From: Gp6-AA40 sp035293405
GTDB taxonomy: Bacteria > Acidobacteriota > Vicinamibacteria > Vicinamibacterales > UBA2999
Assembly (NCBI GenBank): GCA_035293405.1
Contig: DATDOE010000108.1
Span: 1 to 64,000 of the forward strand
Direction: 5' to 3'
DNA length: 64,000 nucleotides
A program made the position numbers and the translations under genes. Below, piece after piece: positions 44,870 to 54,197 of this stretch (positions within the stretch are counted from its first letter, which is position 1; every line of letters starts with the position of its first letter). The notes below the pieces were generated by a model. That model was not told the origin of the DNA. It ran no database searches and saw nothing but the letters and a program-made list of their open reading frames with translations.

Positions 44870-45792
44870 TGCATAAGCCACGGGCACTACAGGCCGGTGA
44901 TCGGGTCGCCGTCGTCGCGCCGGCCAGCTCCTTTGCCCGGGATGCGTTCGAGCAGGGCGTGGCCGAGTTGACCCGCCTCGGGTTCGTGCCGGTATTCGAC
45001 CAGGACGTGTTCGCGACCGAGTCGGGCTACCTTGCGGGATCTCCCGAGCTTCGCGCTGCCTCGTTCATGAAGCATTGGAACGATCCGGCCATCGCGGCGC
45101 TCGTTGCCGCACGCGGCGGTTTTGGGAGCGTCCATCTGCTCCCGCTGCTCGCCGCGTCGGCCCTCAAGGGACTTCCCAAATTGTTTGTCGGCTACAGCGA
45201 CAACACCTCGCTGCTGTCGTGGCTGACGTGCCAATGCGGCATCACGGCGCTCCACGGACCGATGCTGGAAGGGCGGCTCTCCAAAGGCCCCGCCGGCTAC
45301 GACGAACGCTCCTTCCTTGCGCTCGCCACTGGCGAGCGTGACCTGGAGTTGGCGCCTGATGGCCTCGATGCGCTCCGGGACGGAGAGGTGAGCGGTCCGT
45401 TGTTTGGAGGCACCCTCGCGCAGCTCGTCGCCTCGCTCGGCACACCATTCGCCTTCGAGCCGCCACAGGGCTGCGTGCTGTTCCTCGAGGACGTCAACGA
45501 GCGGCCGTTCCGTATCGATCGCATGCTGACGCAGTTGCGGCTCAGCGGCGTGCTCGGGCGGGCGCGCGCGCTGGTCTTCGGCGAAATGCGGGGCTGTGAC
45601 GAGCCCGGCGGCGCAGTAACCGCCAAAGCCGTCATCACCCGTATGACGGCCGACTTTGAGGGGCCCGTGGTCTTCGGGTTTCCCTCAGGACATACCACCG
45701 GACCCTGCTGGACCCTGCCACTCGGCGTGCGCGTCCGCGTGATCACCCAGCCACGTCCGTCCATCGTGATCGAGGAAGCCGCCGTTGAGTGA
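44869..45792 (+). CDS. ldcA: L,D-carboxypeptidase
   Basis: A family S66 serine peptidase that trims the terminal D-Ala from recycled muropeptide tetrapeptides. The 307-residue protein has the nucleophile Ser in LFVGYSDNTSLLSW, ARGGFGSVHLLPLL near the N-terminus and FGFPSGHTTGPCWTLPLG with the catalytic His. It overlaps nagZ and mpl. Confidence 0.94.
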   Translation: MHKPRALQAGDRVAVVAPASSFARDAFEQGVAELTRLGFVPVFDQDVFATESGYLAGSPELRAASFMKHWNDPAIAALVAARGGFGSVHLLPLLAASALKGLPKLFVGYSDNTSLLSWLTCQCGITALHGPMLEGRLSKGPAGYDERSFLALATGERDLELAPDGLDALRDGEVSGPLFGGTLAQLVASLGTPFAFEPPQGCVLFLEDVNERPFRIDRMLTQLRLSGVLGRARALVFGEMRGCDEPGGAVTAKAVITRMTADFEGPVVFGFPSGHTTGPCWTLPLGVRVRVITQPRPSIVIEEAAVE

Positions 45793-47194
45793 TCGGAAGC
45801 GCATCCATCTGATTGGCGTCTGCGGGACCGCGATGGCCACGCTCGCGGCGCTGCTGAAGAGCCGCGGTCATGACGTCCAGGGATCGGATCAGCACGTCTA
45901 CCCGCCGATGAGTGATTTTCTCGTGACCGAAGGCATCAGGGCGATGTCCGGATACTTGCCGGAGCACATCACGAGCGACCTCGATCTCGTCGTCGTGGGC
46001 AACGCCATCTCGCGAGGCAATCCGGAGCTCGAGACTGTTCTCGAGCGCAAGATTCGCTACTGTTCGCTGCCCGAGGCTGTTCGCGATTACTTCCTCTGGG
46101 GCGCGCGTTCGATCGTCCTGGCAGGGACACATGGCAAGACGACCACCACGTCGTTGACCGGGTGGCTCCTCACTCACGGCAAGCTCGATCCGTCGATGTT
46201 GGTCGGCGGCATCGCGCTCAATTTCGGTGACGAGGGATCCAGCTACCGCGTGGGTACCGGTCGCGACTTTGTCATCGAGGGTGACGAGTACGACAGCGCA
46301 TTCTTCGACAAGACGGCCAAGTTTCTGAAGTACCTGCCCGACGTGGCGGTCATCAGCAACATCGAATTCGACCACGCCGACATTTACGCGGATCTCGAAG
46401 CCGTGCTGGTCGCGTTCCGCCGGCTGGTCAGGCTCGTGCCGCGCAACGGTTTGCTGCTGCTTGGCGCCGACAGTCCTCATGCGCACGCGCTGGCTTCGAC
46501 GGCGGTCAGCCCGGTCGAGACGTTCGGCCTCGCTGAAGGCGCCACGTGGCAGGCCCACGATGTGAGCCATCGCGATGGACGGACCCAGTTCGCGGTCAGA
46601 CGCAACGGGCAGCCGTTCGCACGATTCGAGTCGCCGCTGCTCGGCATCCACAACGTTCGCAATGCGCTGGCGGCGATTGCCGTCGGTACTCACGTCGGCC
46701 TGACCCCGGAGAACCTGGCCGAAGGGCTGCAGCGATTCAGGGGCATCAAGCGGCGGCTGGAGACGGTCGGCGTGGCGCGCGGAGTCACTGTCCTGGACGA
46801 CTTTGCGCATCATCCGACGGCGGTGCACGAAACGCTCTCGGCCCTTCGCACGGGGTATCCCGGGCGTCGGGTCTGGGCTGTCTTCGAGCCTCGATCGGCC
46901 TCATCCTGCCGCCGGGTGTTTCAGGACGATTTTGCGAAAGCATTCAGCGCCGCGGATGAAGTGATCGTCGCCGCAGTGTTTCGCTCGACGCTGCCCGAGT
47001 CGGAGCGCCTGTCTGCTGAGCAACTGGTCGTCGATCTGACACGAGGCGGCGGGCATGCCCGCCATATCCCGGAGATCGACGAGATCGTTTCGACGATCGT
47101 CGCGGAGCACCGTGAGGGTGATGTGGTCGTCCTGATGTCCAACGGCGGCTTCGGCGGCATTCACGGCACGCTGCTCCAGGCACTTCGCGTGTGA
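45785..47194 (+). CDS. mpl: UDP-MurNAc:L-Ala-gamma-D-Glu-meso-DAP ligase
   Basis: Reattaches the recycled tripeptide to UDP-MurNAc. The 469-residue Mur ligase has GVCGTAMATLAALLKSRGH (N domain), AGTHGKTTTTSLTGWLL (P-loop) and DDFAHHPTAVHETLSAL. It uses a TTG start. The partners ldcA and nagZ are upstream, forming a recycling cluster. Confidence 0.95.
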   Translation: MSDRKRIHLIGVCGTAMATLAALLKSRGHDVQGSDQHVYPPMSDFLVTEGIRAMSGYLPEHITSDLDLVVVGNAISRGNPELETVLERKIRYCSLPEAVRDYFLWGARSIVLAGTHGKTTTTSLTGWLLTHGKLDPSMLVGGIALNFGDEGSSYRVGTGRDFVIEGDEYDSAFFDKTAKFLKYLPDVAVISNIEFDHADIYADLEAVLVAFRRLVRLVPRNGLLLLGADSPHAHALASTAVSPVETFGLAEGATWQAHDVSHRDGRTQFAVRRNGQPFARFESPLLGIHNVRNALAAIAVGTHVGLTPENLAEGLQRFRGIKRRLETVGVARGVTVLDDFAHHPTAVHETLSALRTGYPGRRVWAVFEPRSASSCRRVFQDDFAKAFSAADEVIVAAVFRSTLPESERLSAEQLVVDLTRGGGHARHIPEIDEIVSTIVAEHREGDVVVLMSNGGFGGIHGTLLQALRV

Positions 47195-48828
47195 ATCCCA
47201 CGCGCCTTCGTGACGCGGGAGATTCCGCGCTGTTGCTCGAGTGTGATGCCGTCATCGATCTCGAGATCAACGAGCGCGCCATCGGCGTGGCCGCCGCCAT
47301 GCGCCGCGCGGCGATCGAGGGCGTGCGCGATGTGGTGTCCACCTACCGCAGCGTGGCGGTCTACTTCGATCCCCTGACTGTCGGCGCGGAGACCGTTCGC
47401 GCCGCTCTCGAGCGAGCGGCGCAGGCACCGCCGGCGCGCGTCGAGGGCAAGACGGTCGTGATCCCGGTGGAGTACGGCGGTGAGGCAGGCCCCGATCTCG
47501 CCGACGTCGCCGCGTTTGCCGGCGTGAGCCAACAGCAGGCTGCAGCGATGCATGCGAGCGTGCCGTATCGCGTGTTCATGCTGGGGTTTCTACCGGGGTT
47601 TGCCTACATGGGGAGCGTTGATGAGGCGATCGCCATGCCGCGACGCTCAACGCCGAGGCTCCGCGTGCCGGCGGGTTCGGTCGGAATCGCCGGCCGGCAG
47701 ACGGGCATTTATCCGCGCGAATCACCGGGCGGCTGGCGCATCATCGGCCGCACGGCGATGCCGGTCTTCGACGGCAGCCGGTCGCCGGCCGCATTGCTCG
47801 CGCCCGGCGACGTCGTGAGCTTCGTGCCTGAGAAGGCCGACAAGGTGCCGTACGTAGTGTCCGGCGCTAGCCGGACCGAAGCGACCGGCGAGACCGGAGC
47901 GAGCCGTCATGTCACGGTGCTGCGCCCGGGTTTGTTCAGTACGATCCAGGACGCCGGGCGATGGGGACATCAGGCGAGTGGTGTGCCCGTGAGTGGCGCC
48001 CTCGATCGTGTGTCACATCGCGTCGCGAACGCACTCGTAGGAAACGACGCGACCGCCGCCACGCTCGAGGTCACGCTGGTTGGCCCGGAGATCAGGATGG
48101 AAGCCGACGCGCTGGTGGCGTTCGCTGGCGCAGATATCGACCTGCGCGTGGACGGTGCCAGCATTCCCATCAATCGGGCGGTGTCGTGTCGCAGCGGGAG
48201 CGTGCTTCGATTCGGCGAGCGTCGATCCGGGGCGAGGGCGTATCTCGCCTTCGACGGCGGGGTCGCAGCGGATCCCGTGCTGGGCAGTCGCGCGACCAGT
48301 GTCCTGTGCGCGCTTGGCCCATTGGGTGGCCGGGCACTCGCAGCGGGCGATCGGCTTCCACTCGGGCCGGCGACAACCGGTGGCCCCTCGCGCGTCATCG
48401 ATCTTCCGCACGTTCGATCGGCCGGAGGTGCGCGGCTGCGTGTGCTTCCCGGACCGCAAGACGATGGGTTTCCCGCTGAGGCGTTCGCCCGATTGCAAGG
48501 AACACGGTTCACCGTGACGCCGCAATCGGACCGGATGGGGTACCGTTTGAGCGGTGGACGGATTCCGCGCATCGAAGGCCGCGAGATGATCTCCGACGCG
48601 ACGTTCACCGGCGCGGTGCAGGTGCCGCCGTCGGGCGAGCCGATTCTGCTGATGGCCGATCGGCAGACGACGGGGGGGTATCCGCAGATCGCCACGGTGA
48701 TCACCGCCGACCTGCCTATGGCGGGACAGCTCGCTCCAGGAGACTGGATCGAGTTTCAGGTCTGTTCCCGTCCGGAGGCGCTGTCGGCGCTGGTTGCACA
48801 GGAAGGGAAATTGCTTGCCCTCCGGTGA
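47191..48828 (+). CDS. pxpBC: Fused 5-oxoprolinase subunits B and C
   Basis: A 545-residue fusion of PxpB (KipI-like) and PxpC (KipA-like). The first half has LGFLPGFAYMGSVD and PAGSVGIAGRQTGIYPRESP. The second half begins near residue 240 with LRPGLFSTIQDAGRWGHQ and has DRMGYRLSGGRIPR. The third subunit, PxpA, is absent from the window. The gene overlaps mpl and precedes murB, an unusual context for a pyroglutamate enzyme. Confidence 0.9.
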   Translation: MNPTRLRDAGDSALLLECDAVIDLEINERAIGVAAAMRRAAIEGVRDVVSTYRSVAVYFDPLTVGAETVRAALERAAQAPPARVEGKTVVIPVEYGGEAGPDLADVAAFAGVSQQQAAAMHASVPYRVFMLGFLPGFAYMGSVDEAIAMPRRSTPRLRVPAGSVGIAGRQTGIYPRESPGGWRIIGRTAMPVFDGSRSPAALLAPGDVVSFVPEKADKVPYVVSGASRTEATGETGASRHVTVLRPGLFSTIQDAGRWGHQASGVPVSGALDRVSHRVANALVGNDATAATLEVTLVGPEIRMEADALVAFAGADIDLRVDGASIPINRAVSCRSGSVLRFGERRSGARAYLAFDGGVAADPVLGSRATSVLCALGPLGGRALAAGDRLPLGPATTGGPSRVIDLPHVRSAGGARLRVLPGPQDDGFPAEAFARLQGTRFTVTPQSDRMGYRLSGGRIPRIEGREMISDATFTGAVQVPPSGEPILLMADRQTTGGYPQIATVITADLPMAGQLAPGDWIEFQVCSRPEALSALVAQEGKLLALR

Positions 48829-49915
48829 CGGACCTCTCGTGCCTCGCGAGCGAGTGCCGCTCGAGCCACTCGGCACACTCGGTGTTGGCGGTCCCGCACG
48901 CTGGTTCGTCCGCGCGGAGCGCGCGGAGCGTGTCGCGGCGGCGCATTGCTGGTGCGACGAGCGGCGTGAACCGATGTTCGTGCTCGGCGGCGGCAGCAAT
49001 CTGGTTGTGTCGGATGAGGGGGTCGCCGGGCTCGTCCTTCAGATCGGATTGCTGGGCACCACATTCACGGAGGCGTCGGGCGATACGCTTGTAACCGCTG
49101 GCGCGGGCGAGTCCTGGGATGCTCTCGTCTCGGCGATCGTTGCGCGCGGGCTGGCTGGTGTCGAGTGTCTCTCTGGTATTCCAGGGACAGTGGGGGGAAC
49201 ACCCATCCAGAACGTTGGCGCGTACGGACAGGAAGTGGCTGACACGATCGAGCGCGTGACCGTCTTCGATCGCGTCGAGCAGAAGATTCGAGCGCTCGAG
49301 GCGAACGCCTGTGCCTTCTCCTATCGCATGAGTCGCTTCAAGGCACAGGACGCCGGCCGATTCGTCGTCTGTGATGTGACGTTCCGGCTGCGCCCTGGCG
49401 CGCCTACTTCGGCGTACGCCGATGTGTCGGCGCACCTGAAGCGAATGGATCTTCCACATCCGTCACTGTCGGACGTGCGGCAGGCGGTGCTGTCGATTCG
49501 ACGTCTCAAAGGGATGGTTCTGGACAAGAGTGATCCTGACTCACGCAGCGTCGGCTCGTTTTTCATGAATCCGGTGATGGCTGACGCCGACCGCGAGCGG
49601 GTGGCGTCGATCGCCGGGGAAGCGGCCCCCGGATTCGCGATGGGCGATGGGCGAGTCAAAATACCGGCCGCATGGTTGATCGAGCGAGCGGGATTCCGCA
49701 AAGGTCACGCCGATGGCGCCGTTGGCATCTCGACCAAACATCCGCTGGCGCTCGTGAACCGCGGTGGTGCGACGGCTGGTGACGTTCTGCGGCTGGCCAC
49801 GGCCGTGAAACGGGGCGTCGTCGATCGGTTTGGCGTGTGGCTGAAACCGGAGCCGGTGTTCGTGGGATTCGGCTCGAGCCAGGACGTGGCGTTTCTGACG
49901 AAAGCGCAAGGCTGA
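48815..49915 (+). CDS. murB: UDP-N-acetylenolpyruvoylglucosamine reductase
   Basis: Reduces the MurA product to UDP-MurNAc. About 366 residues. FAD motifs are LGGGSNLVVSDEGVAGLVLQ and GIPGTVGGTPIQNVGAYGQE; the catalytic Ser is in SVGSFFMNPV. A TTG at 48815 with AGGAAG upstream is my choice; GTG at 48839 and TTG at 48794 are alternatives. It overlaps pxpBC, and its stop overlaps murA (TGATG). Confidence 0.94.
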   Translation: MPSGDGPLVPRERVPLEPLGTLGVGGPARWFVRAERAERVAAAHCWCDERREPMFVLGGGSNLVVSDEGVAGLVLQIGLLGTTFTEASGDTLVTAGAGESWDALVSAIVARGLAGVECLSGIPGTVGGTPIQNVGAYGQEVADTIERVTVFDRVEQKIRALEANACAFSYRMSRFKAQDAGRFVVCDVTFRLRPGAPTSAYADVSAHLKRMDLPHPSLSDVRQAVLSIRRLKGMVLDKSDPDSRSVGSFFMNPVMADADRERVASIAGEAAPGFAMGDGRVKIPAAWLIERAGFRKGHADGAVGISTKHPLALVNRGGATAGDVLRLATAVKRGVVDRFGVWLKPEPVFVGFGSSQDVAFLTKAQG

Positions 49916-51174
49916 TGTCGACATTACTGATCGAGGGCGGGCACCGGCTCGAGGGCCGCGTGGCCGTCGAGGGCAACAAGAATGCGGCGCTGCCGTTGCT
50001 GGCCGCCTGTCTGCTGACCGAAGACGAATGCGTGCTCACGAACGTCCCGCGTATCGGAGACGTCGAGGTGATGGCGCGGCTCCTTCTCGATCTCGGTGCC
50101 GAGGTGGACGGGATCGGCACGACGACGCTGCGCGTCCGGACGCCGCGGATGACGACGCATTCACCCGATCGTGCGCTGGTCGGCCGGCTCCGCGGCTCGG
50201 TGCTGCTCCTCGGTCCGCTGCTCGCGCGGACAGGCCGGGCAGCGATTGCACCGCCGGGCGGTGACTTTCCGGCTCGCCGCACGATCTCGACGCACATGGA
50301 GGCGCTCCAAGCGCTCGGCGCGCGCGAGAGCAAGGGCCCCGATCACGTGCTCGAGGCTCCCGACGGCCTCACCGGCGCGTCGATGTACCTCTACGAGGCG
50401 TCGGTGACCGGCACGGAAACAGCCTTGCTGGCCGCTGCGTCGGCCACAGGCGTGACCGAGATTCGACACGCCGCGACCGAGCCGCACGTCGTGGAGTTGT
50501 GCGAGTTTCTCGCGAAGATGGGCGCGGGAGTCACCGGCATTGGCAGCTCGAAGATCCGCATCGAAGGTGTGCCGCGGCTTCACGGCGCGCAGCATCACCT
50601 GGGCGGCGATTACATCGAAGCGGGAAGCTGGGCTGTCGTGGGCGCGATCACCGGTGGGGAGATGGCGATCGAGGGCTGCCGCGAGGAGGACATCGAGGTG
50701 GTGGCGGCGGTAATGCAGCGCATGAACGTCCGGTGCGGAATGCGCGCGGGCGTGTTCGAGGTCAAGCCATCGAAGCCGACGGCGTTGCGGAGAATCACGA
50801 CCGGGTTGTGGCCGTCGTTTCCGAGCGACCTGGTCAGCCTCGTGACGGTGCTCGCCACGCAGGCGGCGGGACGCACGCTCGTGCACGACTGGATGTATGA
50901 GCTTCGCCTGTTCGCGCTCGAGCAGATGAGCGGCATGGGGGCCGACATGTTTCTCGCCGACGCGCACCGCATCATCGTCACCGGTCCGACCAAGCTGCGC
51001 GGCGGGCGGACGCTCGACAGCCGCGATTTGCGGTCAGGCATGTCGCTCATTGCGGCCGGACTCGCCGCCGACGGCCAGACGCGCGTCGCCCCGCTCGAGA
51101 CGGTCGAGCGCGGCTACAGCCAGCTCGTCGATCGCCTGCAGGCGCTCGGGGCGAAGGTCGCAAAAGTCGAATAG
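49915..51174 (+). CDS. murA: UDP-GlcNAc 1-carboxyvinyltransferase with Asp for active-site Cys
   Basis: First committed step of peptidoglycan synthesis. The 419-residue protein has the substrate Lys22 in EGNKNAALPLLAA and repeated inside-out barrels. The active-site loop reads APPGGDFPARRTIS: where most MurA enzymes have Cys (GGCxIGARP) this one has Asp117. Asp at this place occurs naturally in fosfomycin-insensitive MurA. Coupled to murB. Confidence 0.9.
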   Translation: MSTLLIEGGHRLEGRVAVEGNKNAALPLLAACLLTEDECVLTNVPRIGDVEVMARLLLDLGAEVDGIGTTTLRVRTPRMTTHSPDRALVGRLRGSVLLLGPLLARTGRAAIAPPGGDFPARRTISTHMEALQALGARESKGPDHVLEAPDGLTGASMYLYEASVTGTETALLAAASATGVTEIRHAATEPHVVELCEFLAKMGAGVTGIGSSKIRIEGVPRLHGAQHHLGGDYIEAGSWAVVGAITGGEMAIEGCREEDIEVVAAVMQRMNVRCGMRAGVFEVKPSKPTALRRITTGLWPSFPSDLVSLVTVLATQAAGRTLVHDWMYELRLFALEQMSGMGADMFLADAHRIIVTGPTKLRGGRTLDSRDLRSGMSLIAAGLAADGQTRVAPLETVERGYSQLVDRLQALGAKVAKVE

Positions 51175-51201
51175 CACGGGTTGGTGCGGTAGAGTGCCCG
51201 G

Positions 51202-51657
51202 ATGGCCGATGCGCTGCTGATACGACCTGTCCAACCGTCAGATGCGGATGTGTGGAAACGGATGCGCGAGGCGCTGTGGCCTTCGGCGCCTGGTGAACAC
51301 GCAGGGGAGATCGCACGCTACTTCTCGGGTGTCAGGTTGGACCCGGCTGAAGTTCTTCTGGCGTGTCTTGGATCGGGTGCGGTGGTGGGCTTCATCGAGC
51401 TCTCGATCCGATCCCACGCGGCAAGCTGCGACCCGGGCCGTGTTGCGTTCGTAGAAGGCTGGTTCGTCAATGAGGATACTCGGGGCCGCGGCGTCGGCGC
51501 TGCTCTGATGGCGGCCGCTCAGGAGTGGGGAAGAGCCAATCGCTGCACCGAGCTGGCGTCGGACGCGGAGATTGGAAACTCCGGCAGCATCACCGCCCAT
51601 CGGGCCCTCGGTTTCGCAGAAGTCGACCGCGTCGTCTGTTTCAGAAAAGAAATCTAA
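51202..51657 (+). CDS. GNAT acetyltransferase, aminoglycoside 6'-N-acetyltransferase-like
   Basis: A 151-residue GNAT protein. RPVQPSDADVWKRMREALWP, VAFVEGWFVNEDTRGRGVGAALM and ASDAEIGNSGSITAHRALGF follow the AAC(6')-I pattern closely, including the acetyl-CoA loop RGRGVG. Aminoglycoside modification is inferred and may not be the native role. A TAGAGT box ends 6 nt before the ATG. Confidence 0.8.
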   Translation: MADALLIRPVQPSDADVWKRMREALWPSAPGEHAGEIARYFSGVRLDPAEVLLACLGSGAVVGFIELSIRSHAASCDPGRVAFVEGWFVNEDTRGRGVGAALMAAAQEWGRANRCTELASDAEIGNSGSITAHRALGFAEVDRVVCFRKEI

Positions 51658-51660
51658 CCA

Positions 51661-51684
51661 GCGTAGAGCGCCCCCGCTCTACGC
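51661..51684. repeat. GTAG-type perfect hairpin
   Basis: GCGTAGAGCG-CCCC-CGCTCTACGC: a 10-bp perfect stem with a 4-base loop and GTAG near both ends. It separates the convergent acetyltransferase and secretin genes and could serve as a bidirectional transcript end. Confidence 0.7.
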
Positions 51685-51687
51685 GTC

Positions 51688-53529
51688 TTACCGTGCAGGT
51701 GGCTGCGGTGTCGGGACCGGCGGACGGATCGGGGTCGCCGTGTTGGGCTGTGGCGGTGCCGTTTGAGGCCCGGGTTGTGCGGGCGGCTGCCCCGGAGCCG
51801 GAGCCGGATTGGTCAAATCGATCGGGAGGGGGAGTTGAATGGCGCCCCCGGTTGTGTCGGCATCGCGCCCGACGCGGAACGGCCGCAGGTCTTCCTCGCT
51901 CAGGTCGAGGACGCGCACGATGTGCGGCGTCAACGTGAGGACGATGTCGGTTTCCTGCGTCTCGCGCCGTGAGTGCGCGAAGAGGCGGCCGACAAGGGGC
52001 AAGTCGCTCAGTCCAGGTATGCCGGACAGTACTTGCCGTTCGTCATCGCGAATCAAGCCGGCCAGCAGATTGGTTTCGCCATCGCGCAGGCGGATAACGG
52101 TGCTGATGTAGCGGTTGCCGAACGTGGGCAGTCCGCCGAACCCGGTGCCCAGGACGCTGCTCACCTCGATCTTGAGGATGAGCGATACCTCGTCATCGTG
52201 ATGCGTGCGCGGCGTGATGTCGATGTTGACGCCGATGTTCTCGTAGTTGAAGGACGTGATCGGCTGTTGCGCCACGCCGCCGGTCGCGATCGGTTGGAAC
52301 TGGGTGACCGGCACCGGTACCCGCTCACCGAATTTCGCCTGCGCAGGCATGCCTTCAGACGTGCGGAGCTGCGGGTTCGCCAGCGTGCGCGTGTTGGCGT
52401 CCTGCTTCAGCAGCCGGTAGAACAGCGCCGGCACGTTGGTGAGGAAGACGTCGGATTGCGTCAGGCTTCGCAGGTCGCGCAATGTCAGCGGGTCGCGATT
52501 GATGTCCGCCCCGCCGTTGATGCCAGTCGGTCCGCCCGATCCACTGGAGGGAGACGCGATCTGCAGGCCATATTCCTTCATCCGTGTGCGATCGACTTCG
52601 AGCAGCTCGACGTCGATCACGACCTCGGGACGCGCCTTGTCGATCGCGGCAATCAGCCGCCCGGCCGCGGCCACGCGGGCCGGCGTGTCCTTGATGGCGA
52701 TCGTGTTGGTCGCGGTCACCGGAGCCAGCCGCCGCGCATCGATCACGATCCTGAGGAGGTCGACCGTCTCCTTGAGGTCGGCATTGCTCAGAGGAAACGT
52801 CCGGACGATCTCTTCCTCGTACTCCTGTCGCTTGGCCGCCGTGTCCGGAACGATCGTGATGGTGCGTTGACCGCTGACCCTGTAGAAGCTTCGCGTGGCC
52901 GTCGAGAGCGACTGCAGCGCGTTCTCGAAGGTGGAGTCCCGCAGGTCGATCGTCACCGGCTGGTCGCGGAACTGCGGATCGAACACCACGTTCATGTTGG
53001 CGAACCGGGCCAGCGCCGTGTAGACGTCACGCGACGGCGCGTCACGGAAGCTCACTGACGCCGGCAGTCGGATGTCGGGCGGAAGCTCGAGGCCGGGCGC
53101 CGGAAGATTGCGCGTCCGATCGATCAGCGTTTCGAGACCGGTCTTACCGTCGCGCGCGATGGCGATCTTGGTCTTCAACTGCGTCCGTACCGCGCTGAGC
53201 GCGGCTTCGATGTCCGCATTCGCGGGATTGAGCTCTGACGCCAACTGCAATTCGACGAGCGCCTCTTCCAGCCGTCCGCCGGCCCCGAACCGGCGTCCCC
53301 GCGCGTAGTGGTCCGCCGAGGCGCGGAGCCTGGCCCGATCGAGGGACTCGCGGGCAAGCCGGTTCTCCGGATGCTCACGCAAGACCTTCGTGTATTCGAC
53401 AATGGCCCGGTCGTAGTCCTGGAGTTGTTCAGCCGTCTGACCACTTCGCATGGACTTCGCCGTGGCGCAGCCTGCCAGCGCCAATGCCAGCGCGACAAGA
53501 AGAAGCGAACGGCTAGTTGCGTATGCCAT
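51688..53529 (-). CDS. Lipoprotein secretin with TPR region (GspD/PilQ-like)
   Basis: A 613-residue outer-membrane secretin. Lipoprotein signal (LLLVALALALAGC, lipobox LAGC), TPR-like helices (about 25-100), STN/N0 and N-domains (about 150-300), and the secretin core (FGERVPVPV, SFNYENIGVNIDITPR, GLIRDDERQVLSGIPGLSDLPLVGRLF). The C-tail is Pro/Gln-rich. It belongs to a type II secretion or type IV pilus-like system not otherwise present here. It overlaps lolA by 17 bp. The start is the ATG at 53529. Confidence 0.9.
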   Translation of the reverse strand: MAYATSRSLLLVALALALAGCATAKSMRSGQTAEQLQDYDRAIVEYTKVLREHPENRLARESLDRARLRASADHYARGRRFGAGGRLEEALVELQLASELNPANADIEAALSAVRTQLKTKIAIARDGKTGLETLIDRTRNLPAPGLELPPDIRLPASVSFRDAPSRDVYTALARFANMNVVFDPQFRDQPVTIDLRDSTFENALQSLSTATRSFYRVSGQRTITIVPDTAAKRQEYEEEIVRTFPLSNADLKETVDLLRIVIDARRLAPVTATNTIAIKDTPARVAAAGRLIAAIDKARPEVVIDVELLEVDRTRMKEYGLQIASPSSGSGGPTGINGGADINRDPLTLRDLRSLTQSDVFLTNVPALFYRLLKQDANTRTLANPQLRTSEGMPAQAKFGERVPVPVTQFQPIATGGVAQQPITSFNYENIGVNIDITPRTHHDDEVSLILKIEVSSVLGTGFGGLPTFGNRYISTVIRLRDGETNLLAGLIRDDERQVLSGIPGLSDLPLVGRLFAHSRRETQETDIVLTLTPHIVRVLDLSEEDLRPFRVGRDADTTGGAIQLPLPIDLTNPAPAPGQPPAQPGPQTAPPQPNTATPIRPPVPTPQPPAR

Positions 53530-54172
53530 TGGTGATGACGTCCACGCCCCGAGGGACGCGGAACGCAAATTCCTTATCGGATATGCCCGTGTTTTCCTTC
53601 AGGTTGCTGAAGGTCAGGGTGGACTGACCGCCCTGGCGGTCCCGAGTGGTCAGGGCCCGAATCTGCAGGGTTTTAGGGTCGACGCTGACGATGAGATAGT
53701 CGTAGTCGGGCTCAGTCTTGCGGGGCGTGAGCTTCAGTCCCACGGTACCCGTGAGTGGGCTTTCGGCAGACGAGGAGGTGAAATCCCTGACGAAATCGCC
53801 CTTTCCAGCCAGAAACAGGGCAGGGGTCGCGGCTTCGTTGTCCGGCGGGACCGTGCTCACGATGACCTGCTTGTCCTGCGGAATGTACGAATAGACCTTG
53901 AGGCCGTCAGAGACGAACTCTTTTCTCTCGGGTTTGACGTAGATCCACCGCATGCGGCCGGGCTTCTTCACCGTGACTGTTCCCTGCTCGCGCGTTTCCG
54001 TGCGAAGCACACCACCCCGGTAGGTCTGAACGAAGTCGGCCGAGAAGTCGCGGATGCCCTGGTAGCGTTGCTGAAGGGCCTTGGCCAGGGCCTCTGGCGA
54101 CTGCCGATCCTGCGCGCTGCTGAGCAGCGGCAAGAGACAGACGGCACAGGTGGCGAGAAACAGGCGTGACAT
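53513..54172 (-). CDS. lolA: Outer-membrane lipoprotein carrier protein LolA
   Basis: Periplasmic chaperone moving lipoproteins to the outer membrane. The 219-residue protein has a signal peptide (LFLATCAVCLLPLLSSAQD) and the LolA marks FSADFVQTYRG, KPGRMRWIYVKPERKEFVSDG and SYIPQDKQVIV. Its position before a lipoprotein secretin suggests joint assembly. Confidence 0.92.
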   Translation of the reverse strand: MSRLFLATCAVCLLPLLSSAQDRQSPEALAKALQQRYQGIRDFSADFVQTYRGGVLRTETREQGTVTVKKPGRMRWIYVKPERKEFVSDGLKVYSYIPQDKQVIVSTVPPDNEAATPALFLAGKGDFVRDFTSSSAESPLTGTVGLKLTPRKTEPDYDYLIVSVDPKTLQIRALTTRDRQGGQSTLTFSNLKENTGISDKEFAFRVPRGVDVITNGIRN

Positions 54173-54197
54173 GTGGTCGTTGGTCTCCAACGCCAGT

